Shown in pieces: positions 1 to 6,667 of a DNA stretch of 21,321 nt. The position numbers were made by a program, and so were the translations under genes. How positions within the stretch are numbered: position 1 is the stretch's first letter; each line of letters starts with the position of its first letter. The stretch comes from CAYONZ01 sp964405465 (GTDB lineage: Bacteria; Bdellovibrionota; Bdellovibrionia; Bdellovibrionales; JAMPXM01), in the NCBI GenBank assembly GCA_964405465.1, contig CAYONZ010000053.1, positions 1 through 21,321 of the forward strand. The letters run 5' to 3'. A model generated the notes under the pieces. That model did no database searches. It saw only the letters and a program-made list of their open reading frames with translations, and was not told the DNA's origin.

Positions 1-17
1 GGGTGAAGGAGGTTTTT

Positions 18-275
18 TTGAAGGAATGGTGGCAAGACTTTTTTATTCCAGTGACTGGTGAAATCATGTTCACCCCAAAAGCCGCTCTATCTAAAATTGA
101 GGTCAAACAAGTTATTGCACAGACCAAGACTCCTAAACACGCTCAAGTATTAGATCTTGCGTGTGGAGTAGGCCGACACGCCATTGAGTTTGCAAAAAAG
201 GATTTTGAAGTCGTTGGTCTAGATTTTTCAAAGCACTATCTTGCTGAAGCAAAAAATTTTTGGAAGAGAAATTAA
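18..275 (+). pseudogene. Truncated SAM-dependent methyltransferase (N-terminal part only)
   Basis: The 85 residues start with a WWQDFF segment and reach SAM motif I (VLDLACGVGRHAIEFAK) and the acidic end of the second strand (VVGLDFS), which bind S-adenosylmethionine in class I methyltransferases. Family members usually run to about 240-260 residues, so roughly two thirds is missing, including the substrate-binding half. The start is set by a strong SD (AAGGAGG, 6-12) five bases before TTG 18; a GTG at 3 would put that SD inside the gene. The frame stops at 275, just after an A6T5 tract, and the DNA continues in another frame as the tail of a deacetylase gene. A functional enzyme is unlikely. 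Family call is confident; the cause of the truncation (deletion fusion or sequence error) is not known. Confidence 0.7.
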
Positions 276-543
276 ACATACTCTGTTGATTCACCACAAT
301 CTTTTAAATGCATTATTTTTAGGTGATTTGATGGAGATGTTTAAGAATAAGGGGTGGAAACTCATATCGGCAAATGAGGCCTATAAAGACCCGGTGTTTT
401 CATTAGAACCAAACATCATTCCTGCAGGTGAAAGTATTGTTTGGGCATCGGCAAAAGAGACCGGAAAGTTTGAGGAAATTCTTCGTTATCCAGGAGAAGA
501 CGGGGAATATGAAAAAGCAGAAATGGACAAGCTTGGGTTATGA
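241..543 (+). pseudogene. C-terminal remnant of a polysaccharide deacetylase-like protein
   Basis: From about residue 5 the translation reads FGREIKHTLLIHHNLLNALF, then a GWKLIS segment and a charged tail. This matches the end of NodB-type polysaccharide/chitin deacetylases, where the last strand and a helix (LLxHxNxLNAxFL) precede 'GWxFIS'. The metal-binding catalytic motifs (TFDD, HxxxH) would lie upstream and are absent. No SD or good start precedes it; the TTG at 241 is only the first possible start codon of the frame. It takes over where the methyltransferase frame ends, so a deletion joining two genes is the simplest reading. The last 35 bases overlap the acetyltransferase start at 509, which probably preserves an old gene junction. 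Confidence 0.55.
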
Positions 544-1066
544 AATTACCACTCAAAGATTGAAACTTCGAGCGTATGTAACCAATGATTGGGAGCGAGT
601 TCACATCTACGGTTCAGATCCTGATTTTTCTAAATACGAATTGTGGGGACCAAACTCTGTTGAAGATACTCACAAATTCATTGCCGAGATGATTGAACAA
701 TCCAAATCAAGTCCAAGATACAAATTCGATTTCGCAGTTTGCCTGAAAGAAGATGATTTGCTCATCGGTGGGTGTGGTATTCGAAGAGAAACTGAGAAGA
801 GTAATGTTGCGAATCTCGGTTGGGCCATAAATCCAGAATTTCAAAGTAAGGGTTTTGCGACCGAAGCTGCAAGAGCATTGATTAGCTTTGGCTTTAACGA
901 CTTAAAGCTCGCCGTGATTTATGCGACCTGTGATACTCGTAATACTCCTTCGTTCAAAGTGATGGAAAAATTGGGAATGAAAAAGGTTGGTTTGATGAAG
1001 GGAACGAAAGAAGTCAAAGGTCACGTGAGAGACTCCTACAGATATGAACTAACACAAAATGAATAA
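509..1066 (+). CDS. GNAT N-acetyltransferase, RimJ/RimL-like
   Basis: This 185-residue protein has the single-domain GNAT layout: ITTQRLKLRAY at the first strand (typical of RimJ/RimL and Acetyltransf_3 members), a central LLIGGCGIRRE strand, NLGWAINPEFQSKGFATEAARALISFGF (the acetyl-CoA pyrophosphate loop QSKGFATE lies in motif A), and NTPSFKVMEKLGMKKVG near the end (the motif B 'N-x-S-x-x-V-x-E-K-L-G-M' signature). It should transfer acetyl from acetyl-CoA to an amine: a protein N-terminus, an antibiotic or a small molecule; the substrate cannot be read. ATG 509 is chosen because family homology begins shortly after it and GGAG/GGGG tracts precede it; an in-frame start at 428 would add 27 unrelated residues. 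It overlaps the deacetylase remnant and is followed by an intrinsic terminator. Confidence 0.85.
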   Translation: MKKQKWTSLGYEITTQRLKLRAYVTNDWERVHIYGSDPDFSKYELWGPNSVEDTHKFIAEMIEQSKSSPRYKFDFAVCLKEDDLLIGGCGIRRETEKSNVANLGWAINPEFQSKGFATEAARALISFGFNDLKLAVIYATCDTRNTPSFKVMEKLGMKKVGLMKGTKEVKGHVRDSYRYELTQNE

Positions 1067-1100
1067 TTGAATAAGATGGGCGACCGCAATGCGGTATCCA

Positions 1101-1125
1101 CCTTAGGTAATTGCCTGAGGTTTTT
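1101..1125 (+). terminator. Intrinsic terminator after the acetyltransferase
   Basis: CCTTAGG and CCTGAGG arms pair over seven positions (one G-U) around a six-base loop and are followed directly by TTTTT. It starts 35 bases after the acetyltransferase stop codon. Confidence 0.65.
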
Positions 1126-1133
1126 GAGGTATT

Positions 1134-1202
1134 ATGGGAAAACGTATTTTTACCGTGAAGAGTAAAGACGATCTTGAGCGATGCTATCCTGTCATGAAAT
1201 AA
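1134..1202 (+). pseudogene. 22-residue N-terminal stub of a GNAT-like acetyltransferase
   Basis: ATG 1134 has a GAGG four bases upstream and opens MGKRIFTVKSKDDLERCYPVMK, then stops. 'DLERCYPVMK' resembles the beginning of a common GNAT group whose proteins open with a strand followed by '-C(F/Y)PVM-x-LRPHL'. In such proteins the next codon is often GAA (Glu); here it is TAA, and the sequence beyond shows no further GNAT similarity. I read it as a decayed or truncated gene start rather than a functional short peptide. A leader peptide for the kinase-like gene at 1244 is the alternative. Confidence 0.35.
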
Positions 1203-1243
1203 TTTGTTTTCAAGCTAAATGCCAAGAGGGAGGTAGTGGCTTC

Positions 1244-1834
1244 ATGACGAGTGATTCAATTATCATATCAGACGCAGTTTCAAAGATAAATGTCATAGGC
1301 ACGAGTGGATCTGGAAAGTCTACTTTTGCTCGAAAACTTAGTTCCACACTGAACTTTTCATACATCGAAATGGACAAAGTATTTTGGGGACCAAATTGGC
1401 GATGGCCGAGCGACGAGGAATTTTTTGAGAATCTTCGTATTGCTCTATCTGGACCGAATTGGGTTCTGGACGGAAATTACACACGAACACTTCCGATCAA
1501 GTGGGAGAAAGTAGATTTGGTGATTTGGTTGGATTACTCTTTTTCCAGAACTTTGTTCCAGGCAATTTGCAGAGCTGCTCAACGATCTTGGACGAAGGAA
1601 GAATTGTGGGAGGGAACTGGTAATCGAGAATCTTTTAGACGAAGCTTCTTTAGTAAAGAGTCGATCATTTGGTGGACAATCACAACCTATAGAAAAGGTA
1701 AGCAAAAGTACGAGAGCTATATGCAAGACCCAAAATATGCGCACATTAAATTTATTCGTTTAAAAAACCATCAAGAAGCAGATATCTTTCTCGAAAAACT
1801 TAGAACCTCCGTGTCGGTTGATACGGGGTCTTGA
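1244..1834 (+). CDS. P-loop NTPase, adenylate-kinase / topology-modulation (FlaR)-like
   Basis: The 196-residue protein opens with a short strand and a perfect Walker A motif (VIGTSGSGKSTFARKLS), followed by YIEMDKVFWGPNWRWPSDEEF, WVLDGNYTRTLPIKWEKVDLVIWLDYSFSRTLFQAICR and a C-terminal KFIRLKNHQEADIFLEKL. This order (GxxGSGKST, 'hLD..-W.P.W', 'W..DGNY', 'D.vIWLDyp') is that of the small nucleoside-kinase-like family annotated as AAA family ATPase, adenylate kinase or DNA topology modulation protein. It probably binds ATP and phosphorylates an unknown substrate in the cytoplasm. ATG 1244 is preferred over an in-frame ATG at 1181 because a GAGGGAGG SD lies at 1226-1233 and the extra 21 residues are unlike the family. 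It is monocistronic and converges on the minus-strand gene ending at 1959. Confidence 0.8.
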   Translation: MTSDSIIISDAVSKINVIGTSGSGKSTFARKLSSTLNFSYIEMDKVFWGPNWRWPSDEEFFENLRIALSGPNWVLDGNYTRTLPIKWEKVDLVIWLDYSFSRTLFQAICRAAQRSWTKEELWEGTGNRESFRRSFFSKESIIWWTITTYRKGKQKYESYMQDPKYAHIKFIRLKNHQEADIFLEKLRTSVSVDTGS

Positions 1835-1908
1835 AGATCACCTGGGCTCACTCTTCCATCGCTCCCCAGCAGCAAAAGTTTTCGTCCTTGGTGTTTTCGT
1901 TGGCGGTG

Positions 1909-1940
1909 CATGGGCCTCACTGCTTGTGGGTGAGGCCATG
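1909..1940. other. Strong hairpin between convergent genes
   Basis: CATGGGCCTCAC and GTGAGGCCATG form an 11-bp inverted repeat with one bulged G and a nine-base loop. It sits between the kinase-like gene (+, ends 1834) and the secreted protein (-, ends 1959). Neither side carries a T tract, so it is not a textbook intrinsic terminator, but the position fits transcript-end stabilisation or Rho-assisted ending for both genes. Confidence 0.45.
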
Positions 1941-1958
1941 CAGGTGGTATTCGAAATT

Positions 1959-2276
1959 CTACTTGTGTGTGACTTTCTCTTTGAGTTCAAAAGAGATCCC
2001 AGTTACGCTCCCTGGACTAACAAACGAATAGGTGTACTTTTCATAGTCAGCCTGAATCTGATGTTTACTTTTCAAAATGATTAGCGAGTTGTCAATATCA
2101 GCTATCGTCCCCGAATAGGACCCGCTGCTTGTCGAAAGCGTGACTTCAAGTCCAGGTGTATTGGCCGCAAATTGAATGGCGCTCTGAATACCTGTCACAC
2201 CCTTTGCTTTAAAGTCCATGCAAACTCCTTTTTGAGCAGTAAAAACGAACGAAAGAACCATTAATATCAATTTCAT
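1959..2276 (-). CDS. Small exported protein of unknown function
   Basis: The 105-residue protein begins with a Sec-type signal peptide (MKLILMVLSFVFTAQKG: Lys, hydrophobic core, small residues), so the mature part of about 85 residues should be periplasmic or outer-membrane associated. The rest, with TGIQSAIQFAANTPGLEV, a Ser/Gly-rich turn (LSTSSGSYSG) and SFVSPGSVTGISFELKEKV, is probably beta-rich. I do not recognise the family. ATG 2276 is selected over TTG 2282 because GGGG at 2284-2287 lies seven bases before the ATG but only one base before the TTG. A Cys soon after the signal peptide (GVC) does not fit a classical lipobox. An 88-codon + strand frame across the same DNA (1818-2084) has no SD and was rejected. 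Confidence 0.7.
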   Translation of the reverse strand: MKLILMVLSFVFTAQKGVCMDFKAKGVTGIQSAIQFAANTPGLEVTLSTSSGSYSGTIADIDNSLIILKSKHQIQADYEKYTYSFVSPGSVTGISFELKEKVTHK

Positions 2277-2330
2277 TTTCAATCCCCTTGATTGTGAAGT
2301 GAATTCAACTCGATTTAAAATCTTCGAAAA

Positions 2331-2705
2331 CTAAAGATTGTTTTCAAAGAAGCTATTCCACCAGGATTCGTCTCGACTATTCAGTATTTGGCCGAGTTCC
2401 AATATAAGAACTCCGTCGCCATAGACTATGTCGTCGCTGGCAAGACTTCGGTATTTAATAGAAATCTTTTTGAATTTCTCAAGAATTGCGTCTTTGCCAA
2501 ATTGATCTACGCACACCTTTTCCATCGCAGCCAACATTGGTTTAAAAAAGTTTTCGTTCAAAGAAGACACCTGATCCACAGAGATTTCGCCCCATTCAAT
2601 TTCAACGGGAATCTCGGCGCCGCAGATTTTTTTCAACAGGGCCTTAACTTCAACAAGCGTTTTTTCCTCGAAATCCTTTTGTGCTCTTTTCTCTGCTAAA
2701 CCCAA
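2331..2705 (-). CDS. Conserved-looking cytoplasmic protein, function unknown
   Basis: A 124-residue soluble protein with no signal peptide or membrane segment. It starts MGLAEKRAQKDFEEKTLVEVKALLKKI, a charged amphipathic helix, followed by GAEIPVEIEWGEISVDQV and a C-terminal DGVLILELGQILNSRDESWWNSFFENN. I do not recognise a domain. TTG is the start: AAAAGGGG (the GGGG is at 2711-2714) lies five bases upstream of 2705, and no ATG nearby is as well placed. A promoter with an unusual pair of direct repeats lies about 90 bases upstream. The flanking exported proteins are separated by clear gaps, so it is probably transcribed alone. Confidence 0.65.
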   Translation of the reverse strand: MGLAEKRAQKDFEEKTLVEVKALLKKICGAEIPVEIEWGEISVDQVSSLNENFFKPMLAAMEKVCVDQFGKDAILEKFKKISIKYRSLASDDIVYGDGVLILELGQILNSRDESWWNSFFENNL

Positions 2706-2791
2706 AACGTCCCCTTTTATTTTTGTTTAGAGACAGCGCAAATGTCGTCGCTGTTATTTGTTAAAATCAGCAACAACTATCTCTTAACAAA

Positions 2792-2820
2792 TTTGAGTAT
2801 AAGGTTAAGTTTTTGAGTAT
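2792..2820 (-). repeat. Two 9-bp direct repeats at promoter spacing
   Basis: TTTGAGTAT occurs at 2792-2800 and again at 2812-2820, exactly 20 bases apart (about two helical turns). On the minus strand (ATACTCAAA) the copies overlap the -10 element and abut the -35 element of the promoter at 2796-2825. Tandem half-sites at this spacing are typical of dimeric response-regulator or activator/repressor binding. Which protein binds is unknown. Confidence 0.4.
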
Positions 2821-2825
2821 GTCAT
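2796..2825 (-). promoter_or_regulatory. Sigma-70-type promoter for the 2331-2705 gene
   Basis: Reading the minus strand, ATGACA (2825-2820; 5 of 6 to TTGACA) is followed by an 18-base spacer and TATACT (2801-2796; 5 of 6 to TATAAT). Transcription would begin near 2789, giving a leader of about 85 bases before the TTG start at 2705. Confidence 0.5.
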
Positions 2826-2930
2826 ATGTAAACAATTGTTATTTTATCAATTGGATCTTTGTCGAGGGCTGCATGAAATTTTCAGCAAACGGCAGGAGCG
2901 AGATAGACAAACCAAGGCTTGGGAAGTTCT

Positions 2931-3803
2931 CTATTTTTTCAACTTCAATTGCTCGTCACGTTGAATCGTTAAAGGAAATTCCGACTGACAATTGTCTAGG
3001 TTTGAGTCGCAACCTGTCTTCATTTTCAAAGTGAGAGTGTTATCCATTGTTGCATGGCGAATAATGCCAGACGCACGGTCTATTTCGGTGATGATGATGA
3101 ACTGTTCGTGTCCCCACATCGCCATATAGGAGTCACCGGTTTTTGTAATCTGTTGTATGTTATTGGGAGTGCCATCTTTGACAGGAACGAGCATCCAAGA
3201 CTTGTTCATAGAAATACACTCTTTCTTAGGTGCTAGGAATGCCGTTTTCACAACTGCGATGTCTTGTTTTAATTCCACCATTGATAAAGTCACATTAGTA
3301 CAATCTTGTCCCACAAGTGAATTCACACCATCAGCCCAGTTGCCCTTTAACATTTCCGGATTCTCATAAACGTCGCCCAACCTAGAAATTTTTTGCATGC
3401 CGATTGATTTGCTGATGGCAACATAAAATGTGTTTAGGTCAGTTATCATCCCGACCATACTCGGAACAGTGAGTGCTGGAATTTTGAGACTGCCGTCAGA
3501 ATGTAACGAAATCTGGTAGGGCTTTACGTTTTTCGCATCGATGCTTAGATTGGAGGATCCGTTCTTATCTTTCTTCGAGAGATTTTTCCAAGAAATCTCC
3601 TCGAATGGAACTCCATCTAAAATCACTTTGTGATCCGATTCAGCAGTGTCTTCAGATTCAAACTGTCCGTTTTCTGTGGAGACCGTTGAAAGAGTATAGC
3701 CAAATTTCTCATTGAGCTGATAGGTCCTGGAGTAATGAAATTCATCGGCCGAAAATGCCAGGGAAGACGTTAGGCTTAAAACTGCAAAAAGTGGGAGTTT
3801 CAT
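2931..3803 (-). CDS. Exported protein of unknown function, 290 aa
   Basis: The protein starts with a clear Sec signal peptide (MKLPLFAVLSLTSSLAFSADEF, cleavage probably after AFS or AFSA). The mature part of about 270 residues has alternating polar and hydrophobic strand-like segments (SLKIPALTVPSMVGMITDL; GDSYMAMWGHEQFIIITEIDRASGIIRHATMDNTLTLKMKTGC) and four widely spaced cysteines that could form two disulfides, consistent with a periplasmic or surface beta-rich protein. No catalytic motif is visible and I do not recognise the family. ATG 3803 has an ideal SD (GGAGG at 3809-3813, five-base spacing); an upstream in-frame start would add four residues. It lies downstream of, and codirectional with, the LysR gene but is separated by about 130 bases. 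Confidence 0.75.
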   Translation of the reverse strand: MKLPLFAVLSLTSSLAFSADEFHYSRTYQLNEKFGYTLSTVSTENGQFESEDTAESDHKVILDGVPFEEISWKNLSKKDKNGSSNLSIDAKNVKPYQISLHSDGSLKIPALTVPSMVGMITDLNTFYVAISKSIGMQKISRLGDVYENPEMLKGNWADGVNSLVGQDCTNVTLSMVELKQDIAVVKTAFLAPKKECISMNKSWMLVPVKDGTPNNIQQITKTGDSYMAMWGHEQFIIITEIDRASGIIRHATMDNTLTLKMKTGCDSNLDNCQSEFPLTIQRDEQLKLKK

Positions 3804-3936
3804 GGTGGCCTCCAAATCAAAAATTTGGTGCTAGAATTAGTAACTTTTTAGGCCAACCACAATAGGATCGCTCGCTTATGAAAAGCTTTCAGGCGCTTAC
3901 ATGCCCAAATCTATTGTTGGCGTTCAGGATAGGACA

Positions 3937-4782
3937 TCAAAGCTCGAACGAGGCGAGGCGAATTAATTCTCGACCTGCTTTGCTTGATAGAACGTCTTTG
4001 CGATAGGCGAGAAATATTTTGTCTTCATAGGTAGGCAAACTCGAGTTGTAAGGAACGAGATCGGCCCCATCTGCTTTGGCGACTCGCTCGGGCAATATGC
4101 CGATGCCTTGGCCACTCAAAGTTAAAGTGCGTATGAGTTCGAGACTTGGAGTACTAATTAGACTCCAACCTTTAAAATCTTTTGCGTGAGTTTTTCCGAG
4201 GATATCTTGCATCTGCGCCAAGTTTCGATCGGCAAAAATCTTTTCTGGCAGATGGTTTGCTCCGCGTTTTTTCCAGAAGAGAACTCTGTCTTCACCGAGT
4301 TTTTTGAGAACCAGATCGGGATGGCGGGTGGGATTCACGACAAACCCCATATCTATATTGTAAGAGACCACACCTTCGGTAATCTTTCGCGAAAAATCAT
4401 GCAACAACTCAACTTCAATTCTAGGAGCGTGCTTATGAAGCTGGTCGAACAATTTTGGAAGAGTATATGCGCCAACGCTTTGATGGCAGCCTACTTTGAA
4501 ACGACCAAATATTTCACTGGTGGATTGTTGAATTCCCTTTTGAAGTTCGACCCAGTTTTCTAACAAAGTAAGAGACTTGCGATAAAAGATCAAACCTTGC
4601 TCTGTGGGCACCACTCCTTGTTTCGTGCGATGAAACAGTTTTGCTCCGACTTTGTCCTCAAGCTTTTGAAGACTCAAGGTCAGTGTGGGTTGTGTTACGC
4701 CTAGGCGAATCGCTGCCTTTGAAACATGGCGTGTTTGGTAGACCTCGACAAAATATTCAATTTCAGTTGACGTTGCAAGCAT
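3937..4782 (-). CDS. LysR-family transcriptional regulator beside the isonitrile cluster
   Basis: The 281-residue protein has the N-terminal winged helix-turn-helix of LysR regulators (EIEYFVEVYQTRHVSKAA, then VTQPTLTLSLQKLEDKVGAKLFHR, then VPTEQG) and a C-terminal effector-binding domain beginning near residue 90 (GRFKVGCHQSVGAYTLPKLFDQL), ending with TLTLSGQGIGILPERVA. It should bind DNA as a tetramer and respond to a small ligand. It is next to, and codirectional with, the dioxygenase gene and close to the divergent isonitrile operon, so it probably controls both. ATG 4782 is chosen by homology (12 residues before the conserved EYF); the SD is poor, and TTG 4809 would give nine extra residues. 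An ATAGG...CTAT inverted repeat overlaps this start codon, which could allow autorepression. Confidence 0.85.
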   Translation of the reverse strand: MLATSTEIEYFVEVYQTRHVSKAAIRLGVTQPTLTLSLQKLEDKVGAKLFHRTKQGVVPTEQGLIFYRKSLTLLENWVELQKGIQQSTSEIFGRFKVGCHQSVGAYTLPKLFDQLHKHAPRIEVELLHDFSRKITEGVVSYNIDMGFVVNPTRHPDLVLKKLGEDRVLFWKKRGANHLPEKIFADRNLAQMQDILGKTHAKDFKGWSLISTPSLELIRTLTLSGQGIGILPERVAKADGADLVPYNSSLPTYEDKIFLAYRKDVLSSKAGRELIRLASFEL

Positions 4783-4796
4783 AGGTAAAAAGCTAT
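4781..4796. promoter_or_regulatory. Inverted repeat overlapping the lysR start
   Basis: ATAGGTAAAAAGCTAT has ATAG/CTAT arms separated by eight bases. It shares the ATAGGT/ACCTAT element with the sites at 5338 and 5497 in the divergent region. Possible LysR autoregulatory site; the overlap with the start codon is a caution. Confidence 0.3.
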
Positions 4797-4828
4797 CACA
4801 AAAGTACAAAATATATAAATTATTTATG

Positions 4829-4834
4829 ATTATA
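4829..4834 (-). promoter_or_regulatory. Candidate -10 box for lysR
   Basis: The minus strand reads TATAAT, a perfect -10, in GATATAATCAT. It would start transcription near 4822, about 40 bases before ATG 4782. No good -35 lies 17 bases upstream, as often seen for regulator-dependent promoters. Confidence 0.35.
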
Positions 4835-4889
4835 TCTAGTGAGACAAGGCGTGAGGAAGAATAAATCGCGCGCAGAAGTGATTTTCACA

Positions 4890-5279
4890 TTAGGATTCAA
4901 CTTCGGAGCGCACTTCCGCTCTCGGCTGATTGATGCGCAGGTCAGGTCTTGATTGAATCAATTTAAAAAATTCAAAGTTGAGCGGTACTTCTTTGCCGAA
5001 CCACTGAATATTAGAGGTGTGGTCTTCGAAATCATCTCCGGTATCTTGATGCACAAGTACCGAAAAAGCTCGTCGATTTTTGTGAATCCATTCGAGTGCA
5101 GACGCATAAACGGCCTCGGTGAAATGAAATTCAATCGTGGCGGTTGGGTGTGGACCAATGGGTTGTTCGTGAAACTTAACAAGGTTAAAAAGGCCAAGTG
5201 AATCTGCTTCGCGCATGCACTTGCGTGCACTCTCGACATCTTTCATTTCAAAATAGAGATGGGCATGGAAATGCTTCAT
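4890..5279 (-). CDS. DOPA 4,5-dioxygenase-like aromatic ring-cleaving enzyme
   Basis: From ATG 5279 the protein is 129 residues and matches the small DOPA_dioxygen family (PF08883): HFHAHLYFEMKDVESA at the N-terminus with His5 and His7, IGPHPTATIEFHF with His44, then FSVLVHQDTGDDFEDHT with His77 and His87. Such enzymes are Fe(II)-dependent extradiol dioxygenases that open catechols such as L-DOPA, as in betalain-type chemistry; the conserved histidines supply the metal site. The frame continues 70 codons upstream to 5489, but that part is unlike the family and covers intergenic DNA, so 5279 is preferred although its SD is weak. Placed between the LysR gene and the divergent isonitrile operon, it probably acts on a catechol made by the cluster's FAD hydroxylase. 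Detoxification of an unrelated catechol is the alternative. Confidence 0.8.
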   Translation of the reverse strand: MKHFHAHLYFEMKDVESARKCMREADSLGLFNLVKFHEQPIGPHPTATIEFHFTEAVYASALEWIHKNRRAFSVLVHQDTGDDFEDHTSNIQWFGKEVPLNFEFFKLIQSRPDLRINQPRAEVRSEVES

Positions 5280-5337
5280 GTTTATCAATCTACCCGAGTT
5301 CTTGAAATAGGCCCAATAAAATAAGAGTCGATCAATT

Positions 5338-5353
5338 ATAGGCGAATACCTAT
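5338..5353. promoter_or_regulatory. Inverted repeat, probable LysR site (dioxygenase side)
   Basis: ATAGGCGAATACCTAT is a perfect inverted repeat (ATAGG / CCTAT, six bases between), about 60 bases upstream of the dioxygenase ATG. It shares AATACCTAT with 5494-5502. Dyads of this size upstream of genes adjacent to a LysR gene are typical binding sites. Confidence 0.4.
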
Positions 5354-5493
5354 GGCCAGAACACAATAAAGTCTTGATATAGAAGAAATGCGGGAGGAAA
5401 TCTCTTCGAAAAAACGCATTGTAAGACCATGCTCCGATGTCGGTATCGAGTTTTATTTGAGACCACGGGCGCCCGCTTAAGATCATCATAAAT

Positions 5494-5509
5494 AATACCT
5501 ATCATAGGA
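5494..5509. promoter_or_regulatory. Inverted repeat, probable LysR site (operon side)
   Basis: AATACCTATCATAGG contains CCTAT-C-ATAGG (5499-5509), a compact dyad carrying the same half-sites as 5338-5353 but with a different centre. It lies about 67-77 bases upstream of the isonitrile synthase ATG, near where an activator would sit relative to either candidate -10. Confidence 0.4.
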
Positions 5510-5575
5510 TCATATATTACTTATTTTATTAATGCATATAAACCCAATAAGTTGAGTCTTAACAGGGGGTGGAAG

Positions 5576-6667
5576 ATGGTGGAGTTTGTTGAGAAATCTA
5601 TCCAGGGCTTGCATGTATCTATTGAGCATCTCGATGCGCCAAGCGAGGTTGTTCAGCCACCTAAAACGGAGCACGAGAAAACGGCCATTGAAATCCTCGA
5701 GTATATTATGAAGTTTCGCCGAACTTCGGGCCCGCAAACGGAGTGTTTCTCTAAACCCTGTCAAAATTGTATAGAGCCGCATCTTGAAAAAACTATTTTG
5801 ACAGTAGCGCAAGGGCTCCCAGTTACACTCGTGCTTCCGGCTTTCCCTGGGAAATCTCCAAATCTGGCAAAGGTTCTTGGCACTTTGCCCGACATGGCAG
5901 AAAGACGTGCGCTTGAGTTTCTACAATCTCTTTGCGATCGGATAAAGAAAATCTATGCTCCAGGTGCACGTATCATACTCTGCTCGGATGGAAGGGTGTT
6001 TAGCGATGTTGTTGGCATGCGTGATGAAGACGTTACGGCTTACCAACGAGAGTTATCACGAATCATTCGGGACTCTGGACTAAGTTCTATCTCTACATTT
6101 GATCTTGATGATTTGTATCACGAAATGGATTTTGACCAAATGCGGATGCGTTTGATTGAGGAATATGGTGAACCTCTCGCGGCCATCAAGGCTTCTATTA
6201 GTCGGGGTGGAAAACTCAGTGGATATTCAGAGGAAGACAAAGAGGCCAACCGTCTCTACTGTGGCATCACTCGATTCTTGGTTGAAGATGCGATGTACCC
6301 TGGGCAGATGCAAAGTCGAACGTCTATTCAGAATGAGTGTCGCAGTCGTGCCTATGCTGTGATTCAACGAAGCAAGGCTTGGGGAGATTGGGTTGCAGAG
6401 CGATTTCCCAGCGCGATTCGCCTCTCCATTCATCCGCAAACTTGTGGCGCGCCAAAGCTCGGCATTCGATTGATTGAGCCAGATAATTGGCTCACGCCAT
6501 GGCATGGAGTTGCTGTTGAGGTTAAGGGGCGATTTATTCTTCTTAAGCGTTCGCGCGCCGAAGAGATCGGCGCGTGTTTGATTCACTTCGAGGGGCGACC
6601 GAGTCATTATGTTTTGACCGACGACATTGGAATAAAAAACCTGTTTGGAGAAAACTATGGATCCTAA
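5576..6667 (+). CDS. pvcA: Isonitrile synthase, PvcA/IsnA (DIT1) family
   Basis: The 363-residue protein carries the hallmarks of the DIT1/PvcA family (PF05141): VLPAFPGKSPN at 87-96, IILCSDGRVFSDVVGM at 133-148, an arginine-rich middle, then RLSIHPQTCGAPKLGIRLI at 282-300 and TPWHGVAVEVKGRFILLKR at 307-325. Characterised members condense the amino group of L-tyrosine or L-tryptophan with ribulose-5-phosphate, whose C2 supplies the isonitrile carbon. Which amino acid is used here cannot be read, but the aromatic hydroxylase and catechol dioxygenase nearby favour tyrosine. ATG 5576 is supported by AGGGGG at 5564-5569, six bases upstream; an in-frame TTG at 5552 lacks an SD. It is first in a five-gene operon and overlaps pvcB by 11 bases. 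An N-terminal stretch of about 30 residues precedes the conserved part. Confidence 0.93.
   Translation: MVEFVEKSIQGLHVSIEHLDAPSEVVQPPKTEHEKTAIEILEYIMKFRRTSGPQTECFSKPCQNCIEPHLEKTILTVAQGLPVTLVLPAFPGKSPNLAKVLGTLPDMAERRALEFLQSLCDRIKKIYAPGARIILCSDGRVFSDVVGMRDEDVTAYQRELSRIIRDSGLSSISTFDLDDLYHEMDFDQMRMRLIEEYGEPLAAIKASISRGGKLSGYSEEDKEANRLYCGITRFLVEDAMYPGQMQSRTSIQNECRSRAYAVIQRSKAWGDWVAERFPSAIRLSIHPQTCGAPKLGIRLIEPDNWLTPWHGVAVEVKGRFILLKRSRAEEIGACLIHFEGRPSHYVLTDDIGIKNLFGENYGS

Larger units (their letters stand above)
5280..5575. promoter_or_regulatory. Divergent control region between dioxygenase and isonitrile operon
   Basis: This AT-rich, roughly 300-base region should contain both outward promoters. 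Possible -10 elements for the operon are TATATT near 5513 and TATAAA near 5537; neither has a convincing -35. It holds two copies of the 9-mer AATACCTAT (5345-5353 and 5494-5502), each part of an inverted repeat. A 70-codon open frame on the minus strand (to 5489) is probably chance. Confidence 0.5.

Noticed and set aside
1076..1125. Adjacent palindromes (ACCGC-AAT-GCGGT and CCTTAGG...CCTGAGG) as an integron attC site
   Set aside because: No GTTRRRY/RYYYAAC core sites and no second copy in the window; the second hairpin with T5 is a plain terminator.
1818..2084. 88-codon + strand ORF with hydrophobic stretches
   Set aside because: No SD, overlaps the kinase-like gene end and runs antisense to a gene with SD and signal peptide; part of it is the hairpin at 1909-1940.
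3054..3369. Small + strand ORFs inside the exported protein gene at 2931-3803
   Set aside because: Antisense shadows without SD; the minus-strand gene has an ideal SD and signal peptide.
5280..5489. 70-codon N-terminal extension of the dioxygenase
   Set aside because: The family begins at MKHFHAHLYF; the extension has no similarity, contains the regulatory dyad and reads like chance translation of AT-rich DNA.
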